The notes: generated by a model not told the origin, from the sequence alone. Shown: positions 17,991 to 26,044, counted from the first letter of the stretch. The stretch: DNA of 64,000 nt from Rhizobium sp. NLR16a (GCF_017948245.1 NZ_CP072871.1:62001-126000); one strand, 5' to 3'. Made by a program: numbers and translations.

Positions 17991-18320
17991 TTATTTATGC
18001 TTCAGCAGCCACATCTTTCCGGCCATCGTGATGCCGTGCGGCGAGATGGCTGGGTCGGCGTCGGGATCGAGGGTCTTGAGAAGACCGCTGATTCTCAATT
18101 CGCCTACCGTCGCCGTTGTTGCGAACTTGATTGCGATCGGCCGCTCCTGAAAGCGATCGGCTTTGGCGAAGGTAATCGTCGCATTGAGATGCGTCCACTT
18201 CTTGCTCTCCTGAAGGTACAGGTCCCCATCCCTTGCAAGTTTCAAGCCTCTGATCTGGGGAGGCGTCAAAGTGACCATCAAAGCGGCCGTATTGGGACTT
18301 GTTTTGGCGGTCGTACTCAT
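17991..18320 (-). CDS. Hypothetical protein, ~109 residues
   Basis: ATG at 18320 has AGGATCC just upstream. The product has a central segment VTLTPPQIRGLKLARDGDLY, then NATITFAKADRF, and ends ISPHGITMAGKMWLLKHK. It has no signal or membrane segment and no domain is recognised; the order of helix then strands could be a small nucleic-acid- or ligand-binding fold. It starts 20 bases after the fatty-acid desaturase gene on the same strand and may be its operon partner. Confidence 0.55.
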   Translation of the reverse strand: MSTTAKTSPNTAALMVTLTPPQIRGLKLARDGDLYLQESKKWTHLNATITFAKADRFQERPIAIKFATTATVGELRISGLLKTLDPDADPAISPHGITMAGKMWLLKHK

Positions 18321-18340
18321 CTTGGATCCTAACATGCTAT

Positions 18341-19405
18341 TCAAACGATCCGCATAAAGCGGTCAGATATCGATGGGCCGAGGCTCTCGGCCTCTCGGAA
18401 GGAGATGAGCCTGCCGCTCTCTTCATCCCACAAAGCAAGCCGGACACATTCGAGGCTTTGCCGAAGGGTGACGCGGCCGATAGCCACCAACTCGGGGTGA
18501 TTGCGCAGGACTTCCGGAAGCCGGTAATACGGAATGCGGCTTGAAAGGTGGTGGATGTGGTGGATACCGATATTCCCGGTCAGCCATCGAAGCACGAGCG
18601 GAAGATCATAATGTGACGCGCCGTGAAGAGCGGCCCGCGGAAATTTCCATTCTCCGGTCTTCGACCAGTGCGTTTCCTCGAACTGATGTTGGACATAAAA
18701 TAGCCAGACGCCGGCTGCCCCTGCCAGCAAAACGACCGGCAGATGCACCAGCAGGAAGGGGATAGGCCCAATCGTCCACATTAACAGGCCGCCTATGATC
18801 GCGATCGCTGCATTCGTGGCCATCGTGGAAACCCAAGGCAAGGCTCCCGCCTGCATCATCCCGATCGGCAGGCGTTGCTTGAAGATAAAGAGCCAGGCGG
18901 GTCCAATGCCGAACATGACGATCGGATGCCTGTAAAGTCGATAGGCGAGTCGCCCTGCTCGAGAGCGGGTGCGATATTCCTCGAGCGTCAAGGTCGTGAT
19001 GTCGCCGATGCCACGTTCATCAAGATTGCCGGCAGATGCATGATGTTCGGCATGTGTTTGCCGCCAGTAATCGTAAGGCGTCAGAGTTAGAACGCCGAGT
19101 GCGCGTCCTGTCCACGTGTCCAGCTTTCGCCGGGCGAAGAATGAACCATGCCCGCAATCGTGCTGGATCATGAATAACCGGAGCAGGAAGGCGGCGGCTG
19201 GCAGGATCAGTATGTAACCGGGCCAGAAGTCTTGCAGCAAAGAGGCATACGCGCCGACCCAGAGCAGCGCGAACGGGGCAGCTGTCACAGACAACTCGAA
19301 CGCGCTGCGCCAAAAGCTCGGTTGCCGGTATTTCGCGAGGATCTTCAGCCACGCACCGGCGGAGTCTTCAAACGGCTCGTGCAACTGGCCGGCTTGGCTT
19401 CTCAT
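18341..19405 (-). CDS. Fatty acid desaturase, membrane-bound di-iron type
   Basis: The 354-residue integral membrane protein has the three His boxes of acyl-lipid or acyl-CoA desaturases: HDCGHGSFF (~118), HAEHHASAG (~155) and HHIHHLS (~290). Four or more membrane segments surround them. These enzymes introduce a double bond using O2 and two electrons and are often used to adjust membrane fluidity, for instance in the cold; a cold-shock gene lies 0.6 kb further on. The substrate and position of the double bond cannot be read from sequence. Confidence 0.85.
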   Translation of the reverse strand: MRSQAGQLHEPFEDSAGAWLKILAKYRQPSFWRSAFELSVTAAPFALLWVGAYASLLQDFWPGYILILPAAAFLLRLFMIQHDCGHGSFFARRKLDTWTGRALGVLTLTPYDYWRQTHAEHHASAGNLDERGIGDITTLTLEEYRTRSRAGRLAYRLYRHPIVMFGIGPAWLFIFKQRLPIGMMQAGALPWVSTMATNAAIAIIGGLLMWTIGPIPFLLVHLPVVLLAGAAGVWLFYVQHQFEETHWSKTGEWKFPRAALHGASHYDLPLVLRWLTGNIGIHHIHHLSSRIPYYRLPEVLRNHPELVAIGRVTLRQSLECVRLALWDEESGRLISFREAESLGPSISDRFMRIV

Positions 19406-19470
19406 CGATTTTCTGATCCCCTTCGGACGCGACGCAAATTGGCGGGAGCCACGGTCAGATGTTCAGGCCG

Positions 19471-19851
19471 TCAAGCGCGACGAGCCTTACGTGCGGCATA
19501 GCGCCGGTCGCGCTCGGCCTTGCGTGCCGCTTCATCGGCGACGACACGTGCGATTCGGTTATTGGCTTCCAATTGGCGAGCCTCCGCCTCTGCTCTTTGA
19601 TGAGCCTCGGCAACATCGGCTAATGCGGCAGCTTCCTGAAGGAGGCGGTCATTTTCCGCCGCCTTCATTGCGTCGCGCTCGGCGCGACGCGCGGTCCTGG
19701 CCGAAGCAATTGCTTCGCGCGCCGCCAACCGTTCTTGCATTACAGGGTCGGTCGGCTTCGGAGCCGACTCAAATTTTGCAATCAGCTGACGTCTGGCGCT
19801 TTCGGCGGACTTACGACGTTCTGAAAAGCTGTTGTCGCTTGGGTGTTTCAA
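19471..19851 (-). CDS. DUF6481 family small basic/coiled-coil protein (TTG start)
   Basis: The ~126-residue protein is an almost uninterrupted charged helix rich in Ala, Arg and Glu, with the family opening KHPSDNSFSERRKSAESARR. TTG at 19851 is preferred because it begins right before this opening and AAGGA precedes it by 7 bases; another TTG at 19896 would add 15 unconserved residues. The family has no known function and often neighbours cold-shock genes in rhizobia, as here. Confidence 0.65.
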   Translation of the reverse strand: MKHPSDNSFSERRKSAESARRQLIAKFESAPKPTDPVMQERLAAREAIASARTARRAERDAMKAAENDRLLQEAAALADVAEAHQRAEAEARQLEANNRIARVVADEAARKAERDRRYAARKARRA

Positions 19852-19934
19852 TCGATGTCCTTGCCCAACAGGATAGCCTAGGCCGCTACGCTTCAAGTCG
19901 TACGAGCGGTCGGGCGCTGTTCACTTGTTGAATG

Positions 19935-19961
19935 AAAAAGGCCAGACATCTGCCTGGCCTT
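19935..19961 (-). terminator. Terminator downstream of cspA
   Basis: AAGGCCAG (19938-19945) and CTGGCCTT (19954-19961) form a perfect 8-bp stem with an 8-base loop. On the minus strand it is followed by a run of T, so it ends the cspA transcript. Confidence 0.7.
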
Positions 19962-20019
19962 CAACTATCCTTGCCAGCCACGCCAGTACATCCGTGGTCG
20001 CAGCGACTATAGGAGCTTT

Positions 20020-20229
20020 TTAGGCCGGTTGGAGCTGGCCTGCAGACATTTTGCCGGACTTGCGGTCATGCTCCAATTGAAAGCCGAGCTTCTGGCCTTC
20101 AGCGATTGAACTCATTCCCGCGCGTTCAACGGCAGAGATGTGAACGAAGACGTCGGCGCTCCCGTCGTCAGGCTGGATGAAGCCAAAGCCTTTGGTGGCG
20201 TTGAACCATTTTACTGTGCCAGTGGTCAT
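20020..20229 (-). CDS. cspA: Cold-shock protein, CspA family
   Basis: The 69-residue OB-fold protein has both RNA-binding motifs, [10 protein letters not shown] (RNP1) and [13 protein letters not shown] (RNP2), with the opening [12 protein letters not shown]. It probably acts as an RNA chaperone. ATG at 20229 has AAGGGT upstream. The long 5' region (20230 up to ~20430) is GC-rich and could hold a temperature-responsive leader, though none was modelled. A decayed relative lies at 27962-28172. Confidence 0.92.
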   Translation of the reverse strand: MTTGTVKWFNATKGFGFIQPDDGSADVFVHISAVERAGMSSIAEGQKLGFQLEHDRKSGKMSAGQLQPA

Positions 20230-20429
20230 GATTAACCCTTTCATCGGCATAAATTTGACGGCCCGCCGAGCGACGCGCGGCGGTGTTTTCGACTTTTGAA
20301 GGGAGAGTTGATCAAGAGGCGCAGAGCGCAGCCAAACAAATATCGGCAAACAAAGTATCGATATGTGCAGGGATAGACTGGAGATCCTTCCCAGTCAACC
20401 TTTTGTTTTCAGCTTCTCGCCATTTCCAC

Positions 20430-20702
20430 TTAGGCGGGCAATTCCGCGTGATACGTTTCAGGTCGACGGCGCGTCAGCGGATAAGCCTCGGCTTCATAGA
20501 GTTTGCGCATCTGCAAACCATCGAAGCGCGCCTCCTCGACTTCGAGCACGGATCCACCGAGGAGAGAGGGCGGCATGTCCTCGATCGCAAAGCGAAGAGC
20601 CTCGGCGACGGAATCGAACCTCTTGTAGCCGAGGCGGCCTCTTCTGTTGATTGTCTTGCACGGGTAAAGCCCCGCGCCGGCACTATAGTCGAAAACGGTC
20701 AT
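20430..20702 (-). CDS. Hypothetical protein, 90 residues
   Basis: The product (start MTVFDYSAGAGLYP) contains YKRFDSVAEALRFAIEDMPP and GSVLEVEEARFDGLQMRKLY, a pattern seen in small rhizobial proteins of unknown function that pair an FDSVAEALRFAIE helix with a short beta strand. There is no membrane segment. Its ATG overlaps the stop of the preceding gene as ATGA, so the two form a coupled pair. Confidence 0.65.
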   Translation of the reverse strand: MTVFDYSAGAGLYPCKTINRRGRLGYKRFDSVAEALRFAIEDMPPSLLGGSVLEVEEARFDGLQMRKLYEAEAYPLTRRRPETYHAELPA

Positions 20703-20965
20703 AACCTAATCCTTGCGGCTTGAGCGATCGCCGAGAACAGTCGTTCTTTGCCGTCCCATGTTGCGGTATTAACGGAAGAAGAAGTCAGTCCAACCGGTCC
20801 AGCACTCCGTTTTTCGAGACGCTGCTGCATCTCGGCAAGCTTCGTCGCGCGCCTCCGGAGAGCTTGCCTGCTGAGGAAATCCTGCAGCTTTGCTGCATCC
20901 GATCCTTGTTCTGGCTTGGAGCGCTTGAACATGCTTTCGGCGGCATGGCGGGTGGTGTTGGTCAT
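20699..20965 (-). CDS. Hypothetical small basic protein, ~88 residues
   Basis: ATG at 20965 has GAGGAT upstream. The product opens TNTTRHAAESMFKRSKPEQG and continues with a basic helix DFLSRQALRRRATKLAEMQQ. It is not recognised. It lies first in a two-gene unit with the 20430-20702 gene. A helix rich in Arg/Lys suggests a nucleic-acid or membrane-surface contact (inference). Confidence 0.55.
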   Translation of the reverse strand: MTNTTRHAAESMFKRSKPEQGSDAAKLQDFLSRQALRRRATKLAEMQQRLEKRSAGPVGLTSSSVNTATWDGKERLFSAIAQAARIRL

Positions 20966-21228
20966 TATGGCATCCTCAGTGCGGCTGCGGGACGAATACA
21001 TCCGGAACAAACCGCTCCAGCCAGTATGGCGGAGTTCGCAACGTTCGCAAAATCAGGGTTTGCCAAGCAACCGACGCAGCCGGGAGGATCAGGTAGCCGA
21101 AAGGCTGAAAACGTGCCCTGTATGTAAGGTTTCAATCAGCCTCATTCAAGGCACCACATGAATAGCAAAAGCTTGCTTGCCAAAGGCGGAAATGAAGTCC
21201 AGGGTGCGATGTCGGCTGCAACTGGTCA

Positions 21229-21285
21229 GGGCGCTGCCGCCTGAGGGACAAGAGCGCGCCCTAGCCCCGACAAGAGGAGGACGCG
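21229..21285 (+). ncRNA. Structured leader, copy A of a four-member family
   Basis: The segment has GGGCGCTGCC near its start, a GC-rich interior, and GCCCC followed by AAGAGGAGG directly before an ATG. The same plan recurs at 24566, 25992 and 26847. This is the most divergent copy: the closing stem GGGC/GCCC is kept but the inner hairpin differs. Confidence 0.4.
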
Positions 21286-21516
21286 ATGACGTCCCGATCC
21301 TCGCATGCCTGCTTCCTGCTCTACTTCCAGAAAATGCTCCTGAACGCCAACGGCGAAAGCAAGCGCAAACCAGGCAATCGGAAAGTGCATAGGACCTTTC
21401 CCATGGTCCGCAACAGAGGACAGCTTCATGGCTCGTCACCTGTCGGTCGCGGGATGTGGGCCGGCGCGCCCATTTTTCCTGAGAAAGCTCCCGAGAAAGA
21501 GCCAAGGCTCTGGTAG
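21286..21516 (+). CDS. Possible small protein behind leader A
   Basis: ATG at 21286 has AGAGGAGG with good spacing, and the start MTSRSSHACFLLYFQKMLL resembles the MSS-type starts behind the other leaders. The remaining ~55 residues are basic and not recognised. The gene may be decayed after the first 20 codons. The ribosome site and leader support translation more than the protein sequence does. Confidence 0.35.
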   Translation: MTSRSSHACFLLYFQKMLLNANGESKRKPGNRKVHRTFPMVRNRGQLHGSSPVGRGMWAGAPIFPEKAPEKEPRLW

Positions 21517-21615
21517 CGTCGCACGGTATCTGTCCTTCCCTCTTTACTGCCCTTCAGCGTTATATCTTGGAATTACGACCAGGAGATCGCAGATGCAGGC
21601 CTTTGGAGACAACTT

Positions 21616-22389
21616 ATGCGCCAATCATATTACAGGGCGCTGGCCCTGATGATGACCATCCCCCTGCATTCTGCATCGGGACTCAGCTCCTCGGCGCTCG
21701 GCCAGACCTCAAGGTCGGTGCCTGAAAATGCCCAGGCAAGCCGCTATGGCCTCGGCTGGGAATGCAATCGTGGTTTTCGAAGGCAGGATGACGCCTGCTT
21801 TAAGGTGAAGCTTCCCGACAACGCGTTTCTGACGAACTCCTCCTTTGGCAAGGGCTGGGATTGCCATTACGGCTTTCTGGAGAAGGGGAACCAGTGCCTC
21901 ACCGTCCAAATTCCGGACAATGCATATCTCGACCCATATTTCGGCGATCGCTGGAGATGCCTGCGTGGATACCGTCAAACCAATGTGGGTTGCGACCCTA
22001 TCAAAGTCCCGGAGAAAGCATTCCTGTCCGATAATACCACAGGATCCGGCTGGGAATGCGAAAGAGGTTATCGCGCGCTACAACAAGCATGTCTCAAGCT
22101 CGAACTCCCCGCCCACTCATATCTGACATCCGCCGGAAATGAGTGGAGGTGTGATAGAGGCTTTGAAAACAAGGATCAGACGTGTGTCGCTGTCGAGGTT
22201 CCGGAGAATGCCATCTTCGTCGACGCGCCCCACGGACTGAAATGGAAGTGCGACCGCGGCTTCGAGCCGAGGGGCAATCAATGCCTGCAGCTCAAGCTTC
22301 CCGAAAACGCACATCTTAACTCGACGGGCAACGGATGGGACTGTAATCGTCCGTACCAGCTTCGCGGTGGTGCCTGCATGATCGAATGA
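21616..22389 (+). CDS. Secreted protein of seven ~35-residue two-Cys repeats
   Basis: After a probable signal peptide (RALALMMTIPLHSASG) the 257-residue protein consists of seven tandem units. Each has the pattern G-x-x-W-[DERK]-C-x-[RYP]-G-[FY]-x7-8-C-x4-5-[LIV]-P-[DEA]-x-A-[FYH]-[LI]; the last stops after its second Cys. The two Cys of each unit are about 10-11 residues apart and probably form one disulphide per unit in the periplasm or outside. Adjacent units differ by about half their residues, so the array is old and under selection for the frame. The function is unknown; the design suggests a repeat-built binding stalk. ATG at 21616 follows TGGAGAC. Confidence 0.7.
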   Translation: MRQSYYRALALMMTIPLHSASGLSSSALGQTSRSVPENAQASRYGLGWECNRGFRRQDDACFKVKLPDNAFLTNSSFGKGWDCHYGFLEKGNQCLTVQIPDNAYLDPYFGDRWRCLRGYRQTNVGCDPIKVPEKAFLSDNTTGSGWECERGYRALQQACLKLELPAHSYLTSAGNEWRCDRGFENKDQTCVAVEVPENAIFVDAPHGLKWKCDRGFEPRGNQCLQLKLPENAHLNSTGNGWDCNRPYQLRGGACMIE

Positions 22390-23015
22390 CAATCAGCTGA
22401 AGTCTACCTCGGTGCCTCCCTCGCCGTCTAAATAGCTGATGATTTTTCACTCTGCTTGTTTTTTCTATCGGAAAGCAAACGGCTGGGCGCCTAAGACGGA
22501 AACTCCAGAAGAGCGACGAGATTACTGTCAGCGCGTAAATGAAAACTTCCAATTCCGACACTATATCGTCATCATAACAGCGGGTATCACGATGAACCGT
22601 CTGCAGGAGTTTTCGATCAGACCAAATGGGGATCGATGGTGCGAAACGCGGACGCCGTAGAAAGGTTTCATAACCTGCCCCGTTCGGCCCGAACGCGATG
22701 CTCTCGTCGCAGCCCTCCTCAAGCGCAGACGACAGATTCCAGCCAGCCACGAACTCTCCTCTGACCCTACATTGCAATTCGAGGGCCGCGCCCCATATTT
22801 CCTAGGACCGGAGCTGCGAAGGAGCAGCCGTCGTTCCGGGATTCCGGCACCCCGACAGCAGGAAGCCGGACAGGAGGAAGGTCTCCTGCATCTGTAGCAC
22901 AGCGGCAACCTGACCAGCCCTGCCGCGCCTCAGCGAGCCCGGCGGAAGTTCAATGGCATACTTTGCGACAGTCCAGTTTGACTTGGCATGACCAACCCCT
23001 CCGGGAGAGAAATGC
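22390..23015. other. 626-bp gap, probable gene remnants only
   Basis: A short frame at 22592-22660 reads NRLQEFSIRPNGDRW and then stops. Its EF-x3-PNGD-[KR]-W pattern resembles the start of the 27514-27825 protein, so it may be a broken relative. The rest, including a lipoprotein-like minus-strand frame near 22800-22960, has no ribosome site and no recognised domain. Confidence 0.35.
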
Positions 23016-23282
23016 GTGACACTGACCTTTCCCAATAGAAGCCGCAGTTTCGACGAGAGCCGCAATGCCGTTCGCTTCTCCGGATATGACGGCATGTTCG
23101 AGGTGCGGTTTTTGATTGAAGCCAATGCCTTGCGGACCGCAAGCCAGGCCGCCCGCTCCGAAGACGAGTGCTTGAGAGCCTTTGATATGGCGCGCGAGGC
23201 CATTCTGGATGCGGCCACCCATGCCTACGGCCGCGGCTGCAAGGACCGACATACCCTGACGGCGCGGGATATCCGCCGATAG
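23016..23282 (+). CDS. DUF1488 family protein (GTG start)
   Basis: The 88-residue product begins TLTFPNRSRSFDESRNAVRF and contains GYDGMFEVRFLIEANAL, the hallmark of DUF1488, a small proteobacterial family without an assigned function. A helix (ARSEDECLRAFDMAREAIL) and a basic end follow. GTG at 23016 is preceded by GGGAGAGA. A BON-domain gene follows 39 bases later on the same strand. Confidence 0.8.
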   Translation: MTLTFPNRSRSFDESRNAVRFSGYDGMFEVRFLIEANALRTASQAARSEDECLRAFDMAREAILDAATHAYGRGCKDRHTLTARDIRR

Positions 23283-23321
23283 CCTATTACACCCGAAAAG
23301 GGCCGCGCAGGAGGCGAAACG

Positions 23322-23588
23322 ATGTCAGTCGACAGAAAACATCTCAGCGTCGCGAGCCGCGTAGCAACCCGCCATCCCGACCAGGACGATCTTGAATCGG
23401 CGGTCTACAGCGCGCTTGCCGATTCCAGCGATCTCGACTCCAGCTATATCTTCGTCACCGCACGCGGCAGCGATATCACGCTGGCCGGGTGGGTGCATGT
23501 GCAAGCGGAGGTGTTGTGGGCGGAGGAGATTACGCTGAGAACGAAGGGTGTGCACAAGGTTCATAATGAGCTGTCGCCGGATTTGTGA
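23322..23588 (+). CDS. BON-domain protein
   Basis: The 88-residue product carries a single BON domain (residues ~20-85): DDLESAVYSALADSSDLDSS, the glycine-containing DITLAGWVHVQAEV, and the closing GVHKVHNELSPDL. BON domains bind phospholipid or serve as envelope-stress modules. There is no signal peptide, so a cytoplasmic or associated location is likely. AGGAGG precedes the ATG by 8 bases. It probably shares a transcript with the DUF1488 gene. Confidence 0.8.
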   Translation: MSVDRKHLSVASRVATRHPDQDDLESAVYSALADSSDLDSSYIFVTARGSDITLAGWVHVQAEVLWAEEITLRTKGVHKVHNELSPDL

Positions 23589-23656
23589 GGCGAACCCATG
23601 GCACTATTTCCATCGGCGCGCATCCGCGCCGTGTTCCCGCCCTGACTGGGAGCAAG

Positions 23657-23677
23657 CCCGGCACGCTGCCGGGTTTC
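23657..23677 (+). terminator. Terminator after the BON-domain gene
   Basis: CCCGGCA (23657-23663) pairs with TGCCGGG (23667-23673) around a 3-base loop, followed by TTT. A second hairpin GGCGCG/CGCGCC stands just before at 23615-23630. Confidence 0.55.
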
Positions 23678-23926
23678 CGTTAACCGCAGATGGATCTCCC
23701 GATCACAGAGGCGGTTGGCGGACGAGGTCCTGCATGGCGGCGACGCTCAAAGCCTCCATGCGTTCCCGCAAGGCTCGCTCATCGAGATTCTTGCCCGCCG
23801 AGCGTAAATCTGCCAGGATCTTGCCGCGGCGAACGCGATACCGCAGGAATTACAGTTGGCTGCTTCGAAAAGTGGGCTCGCTTCAGTTTCTCAAAGCGAG
23901 CCTTCCGAGTTGCTACTATCAGACGT

Positions 23927-24091
23927 CTATTTGCGTCCACCACTAGGACGGGATTTGGCACCTGTTCCGCCTGCGGTCTTGGCGTCGGGAGCTTGCCCGA
24001 AGTTTGTTCCCCCCAGGTGCCCGCCACCGCTCGTGTTCGCGGCCTGGCGTTGGGTTCTGCGCTGGATCTCAGCGGCATTGGTTTTGCTCAT
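23927..24091 (-). CDS. Gly-rich small protein, 54 residues
   Basis: A frame below the usual length cut-off starts with ATG at 24091, with GGAAT just upstream, and ends with TAG at 23927. The product reads SKTNAAEIQRRTQRQAANTS, then a Gly/Thr/Asn-rich middle (GGGHLGGTNFGQAPDAKTAG), and a basic end GAKSRPSGGRK. The composition is coherent across the full frame and resembles small hydrophilic, disordered stress proteins. It is not recognised by name. The plus-strand stretch just before (23678-23926) holds nothing clear. Confidence 0.5.
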   Translation of the reverse strand: MSKTNAAEIQRRTQRQAANTSGGGHLGGTNFGQAPDAKTAGGTGAKSRPSGGRK

Positions 24092-24565
24092 TTAAATTCC
24101 TATTCGTCGCATGAGTGATCGCTGCCGGACGGCGCCCGGAAGACAAAGATCGATTTTGAGAGGAAAGGTCTGCTTGACGCCAAGTGGCGCGAAACGAAGC
24201 TCGACTAGCAAACTCGATGTGGCAACCTGAGCCGCCATTGTGTTTAAACGAAGTTCTCGGCCAGCGAGCCGGCCAACAAAAAAGGCCGGGGCGAAACCGC
24301 ACCGACCTTCCTCACATCGCTACCCATACCAATGCCAGTACATCCGTGGTCAAAAGCAGAAAGCGACTGCGGCAATTGCGAGCGACAGATGCTTTCCAGC
24401 GCTCATCAGCAATGCCGATGAGAGGCATATAGGCACTCGCTGCATGAAACGCAACCGCAATTTTCGGTTTTGTTAAAGATATCTTATAAAAATTCAAATT
24501 GCGTGATTCACATTGCATCCGGAGCTGCGCTCAGGCATGGTCACCTCGTCAGCAGCCAATGTTAC
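24092..24565. other. 474-bp gap with a terminator and a shared 18-mer
   Basis: No convincing gene is present. The gap contains a minus-strand terminator (24277-24309) and, at 24334-24351, the sequence GCCAGTACATCCGTGGTC, also found after cspA at 19982-19999. A minus-strand frame ending at 24312 (final residues TTDVLALVWVAM) overlaps this 18-mer but has no ribosome site. Confidence 0.4.
24277..24309 (-). terminator. Probable minus-strand terminator
   Basis: AAGGCCGG (24282-24289) and CCGACCTT (24302-24309) can pair with one mismatch around a 12-base loop; on the minus strand a run of six T follows. It resembles the cspA terminator and likewise stands just after the shared 18-mer. Confidence 0.5.
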
Positions 24566-24621
24566 GGGCGCTGCTGCATCAGGGCTTTCAGCCCTCGCCC
24601 CAAATGGAAGGAGGACCGGAA
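24566..24621 (+). ncRNA. Structured leader, copy B
   Basis: GGGCG (24566-24570) can pair with CGCCC at the end, enclosing the perfect hairpin AGGGCTTTCAGCCCT. AAGGAGG follows and the ATG is 7 bases later. The 13 bases before it (CAGCCAATG-x2-ACG) match copy C. Confidence 0.55.
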
Positions 24622-24900
24622 ATGTCTTCCGAACACGTCCATATCTTAAATTCCAGAGACCTCATAATGCTGCAAGGCGTCTTGGATGCGGCTGGATACA
24701 ATTCAACCAGAAGCGTCGCCCATCCTGAGCGATACAACGCGGCAGCTAAGTTGCTTATCCAACGTTTCCAATATGGGATGACCTCTGCCGACGACCTTTC
24801 CAGGGAGCTGGAAAGGTGTTTTGGCGAGCCAATATCGTCGAAGTCTCCGCCAAGCTTTGAGCGGACACGCGCCTCCATTCAGGGACGGCCTGCCCGATAA
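24622..24900 (+). CDS. Small protein of the 'LQGVLD' pair, copy 1
   Basis: The 92-residue product (start MSSEHVHILNSRDLIM) contains LQGVLDAAGYNS, the middle AAKLLIQRFQYGMTS and the end FERTRASIQG. It is clearly related to the product of 26904-27212, which shares LQGVLDxAGY, LL-x-[RK]-[FL]-x2-GMTS and F-E-[RK]-x-R. The fold appears all-helical and soluble; no function is known. A strong AAGGAGG and a structured leader precede it. Confidence 0.65.
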   Translation: MSSEHVHILNSRDLIMLQGVLDAAGYNSTRSVAHPERYNAAAKLLIQRFQYGMTSADDLSRELERCFGEPISSKSPPSFERTRASIQGRPAR

Positions 24901-24953
24901 ACCTCCGACAACCGTAGGACTCCCCGGCCCTCCCAATGTATAGGGCGATAGCA

Positions 24954-24978
24954 TGGAACAATGCGTCAAGGCGGGGGT
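24954..24978 (+). promoter_or_regulatory. EcfG-like promoter upstream of the DUF982 gene
   Basis: GGAAC at 24954-24958 is followed after 16 bases by GGTT, one base from the CGTT consensus. It lies about 100 bases before the DUF982 start. Confidence 0.35.
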
Positions 24979-25078
24979 TGGGGGTGTGGATTGCACGGGT
25001 GAGGAACTTTTCTCCCTCATGCCGTACTCCGGCTAACTGTGAGATCCACTATTTCTCAAATGTGGAATCGGAGACTGT

Positions 25079-25321
25079 GTGTCGACGTCGGCGTGGCTGC
25101 TCTTAGTGGTTGAACGCAATCAGGTGCGGCATATTATTGCGTCCGCAGATGAAGCCCTTGACATGCTTTTTAAGAATTGGCCGGTGACGAGCGGTAGCGC
25201 TTTCTTTATGGCAATGGAGGCCTGTGCGGGCACGGTAGAGGGCATAGTAACCGAAGGGGAAGCCCAGTCCGCATTCCTTGCGGCAGCTTTTGACGCGCGA
25301 GTCGTGGTTCGGATCGCCTAG
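25079..25321 (+). CDS. DUF982 family protein (GTG start)
   Basis: The 80-residue product matches the rhizobial DUF982 pattern: an opening strand, IASADEALDMLFKNWP, then GSAFFMAMEACAGTVEGI and AFLAAAFDARVVVRIA. The family is expanded in Rhizobiaceae and has no assigned function. GTG at 25079 has GGAG 6 bases upstream. An EcfG-like promoter stands ahead. Confidence 0.75.
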   Translation: MSTSAWLLLVVERNQVRHIIASADEALDMLFKNWPVTSGSAFFMAMEACAGTVEGIVTEGEAQSAFLAAAFDARVVVRIA

Positions 25322-25537
25322 CTCTTGACTTAAAAGGACTGCCAATTTGCTCGTCTTCGGGTCAGAACCACCTGGAGGTGGCGTCCGAGGCAGGTCAGGA
25401 AGGCCGCAATGGTAAGTGCAAAGCCCGGCCACTGCGTGGCTTGGGCGGCGTCGAAAAGAGGCGTGCCGAGGAACCTGACGAAAAGACTGCGGAGTGGAAA
25501 AGGGGGGAAACCCGTCGACCGCCCCGAGCGCGCCGGC

Positions 25538-25754
25538 TCAGCGCTCCAATTGGATCGACGCCTGAATCAGATCCTGATGGAAGCAATGCGTGCGTAGATC
25601 CTCTGTCAACTTGACCAGCCTTTCGCGGGCCAGCCCCGGCGGGCTCGCCTCGCGTCAGCATTCCGTCGATCAGACTCTGCTGAGCGCAAATCATCTGCCG
25701 GTCGATGATCACTTGCCGTCGCGCGAGTTCCAGGTCCTTCGGGGAATAGGTCAT
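25538..25754 (-). pseudogene. Frameshifted small rhizobial protein gene
   Basis: From ATG at 25754 the frame reads TYSPKDLELARRQVIIDRQM, then AQQSLIDGMLTRGEPAG. At a run of four G it leaves the conserved pattern. Removing one G restores LARERLVKLTEDLRTHC and QDLIQASIQLER with a stop at 25538, giving a ~72-residue protein of the same general kind as the remnant at 3479-3708. The unrepaired frame runs on to 25395 without conserved sequence. It is either a true one-base insertion or a sequencing error. Confidence 0.5.
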
Positions 25755-25991
25755 GAGGGACTATATCATACAGGCGGGCGAGAGTAGGATTCAATTCCGG
25801 ACCGCCTCGGGACTATCGCGGCCAGGTGAGTTGTCATCACTGAACGAGCCGAGGAGAGCCCGCGCCTCTCGCCCCGTGACCGAGTAGCCCGCACGAAAAA
25901 TAATATTGTCGCCTGGCGCTGCGTTCGTCGCATTTGCCTTGGATAAAGCGCAATAGAGGCGCATTATTTGCATATCGACAGCCAATGAAAC

Positions 25992-26044
25992 GGGCGCTGC
26001 CGATCAAGGGGTGGCTCCCTTCGCCCCAATCAAGGGAGGACAAG
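25992..26044 (+). ncRNA. Structured leader, copy C
   Basis: GGGCG (25992-25996) pairs with a late CGCCC, enclosing the hairpin AAGGGGTGGCTCCCTT. AAGGGAGG follows, then ATG after 6 bases. The upstream CAGCCAATG and the order of elements match copy B, although the hairpin sequence differs with compensating changes. Confidence 0.55.

Noticed and set aside
21146..21505. Minus-strand ORF with a signal-like segment opposite leader A
   Set aside because: The leader and AGGAGG on the plus strand argue for the other direction; the minus frame has no ribosome site.
22316..22777. Minus-strand 153-codon frame after the repeat protein
   Set aside because: Part is antisense of the repeat protein, with no ribosome site or coherent domain.
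24312..24518. Small minus-strand ORF ending TTDVLALVWVAM
   Set aside because: No ribosome site, and the only conserved part is an 18-base element also found after cspA in a non-coding position, so it is more likely UTR.
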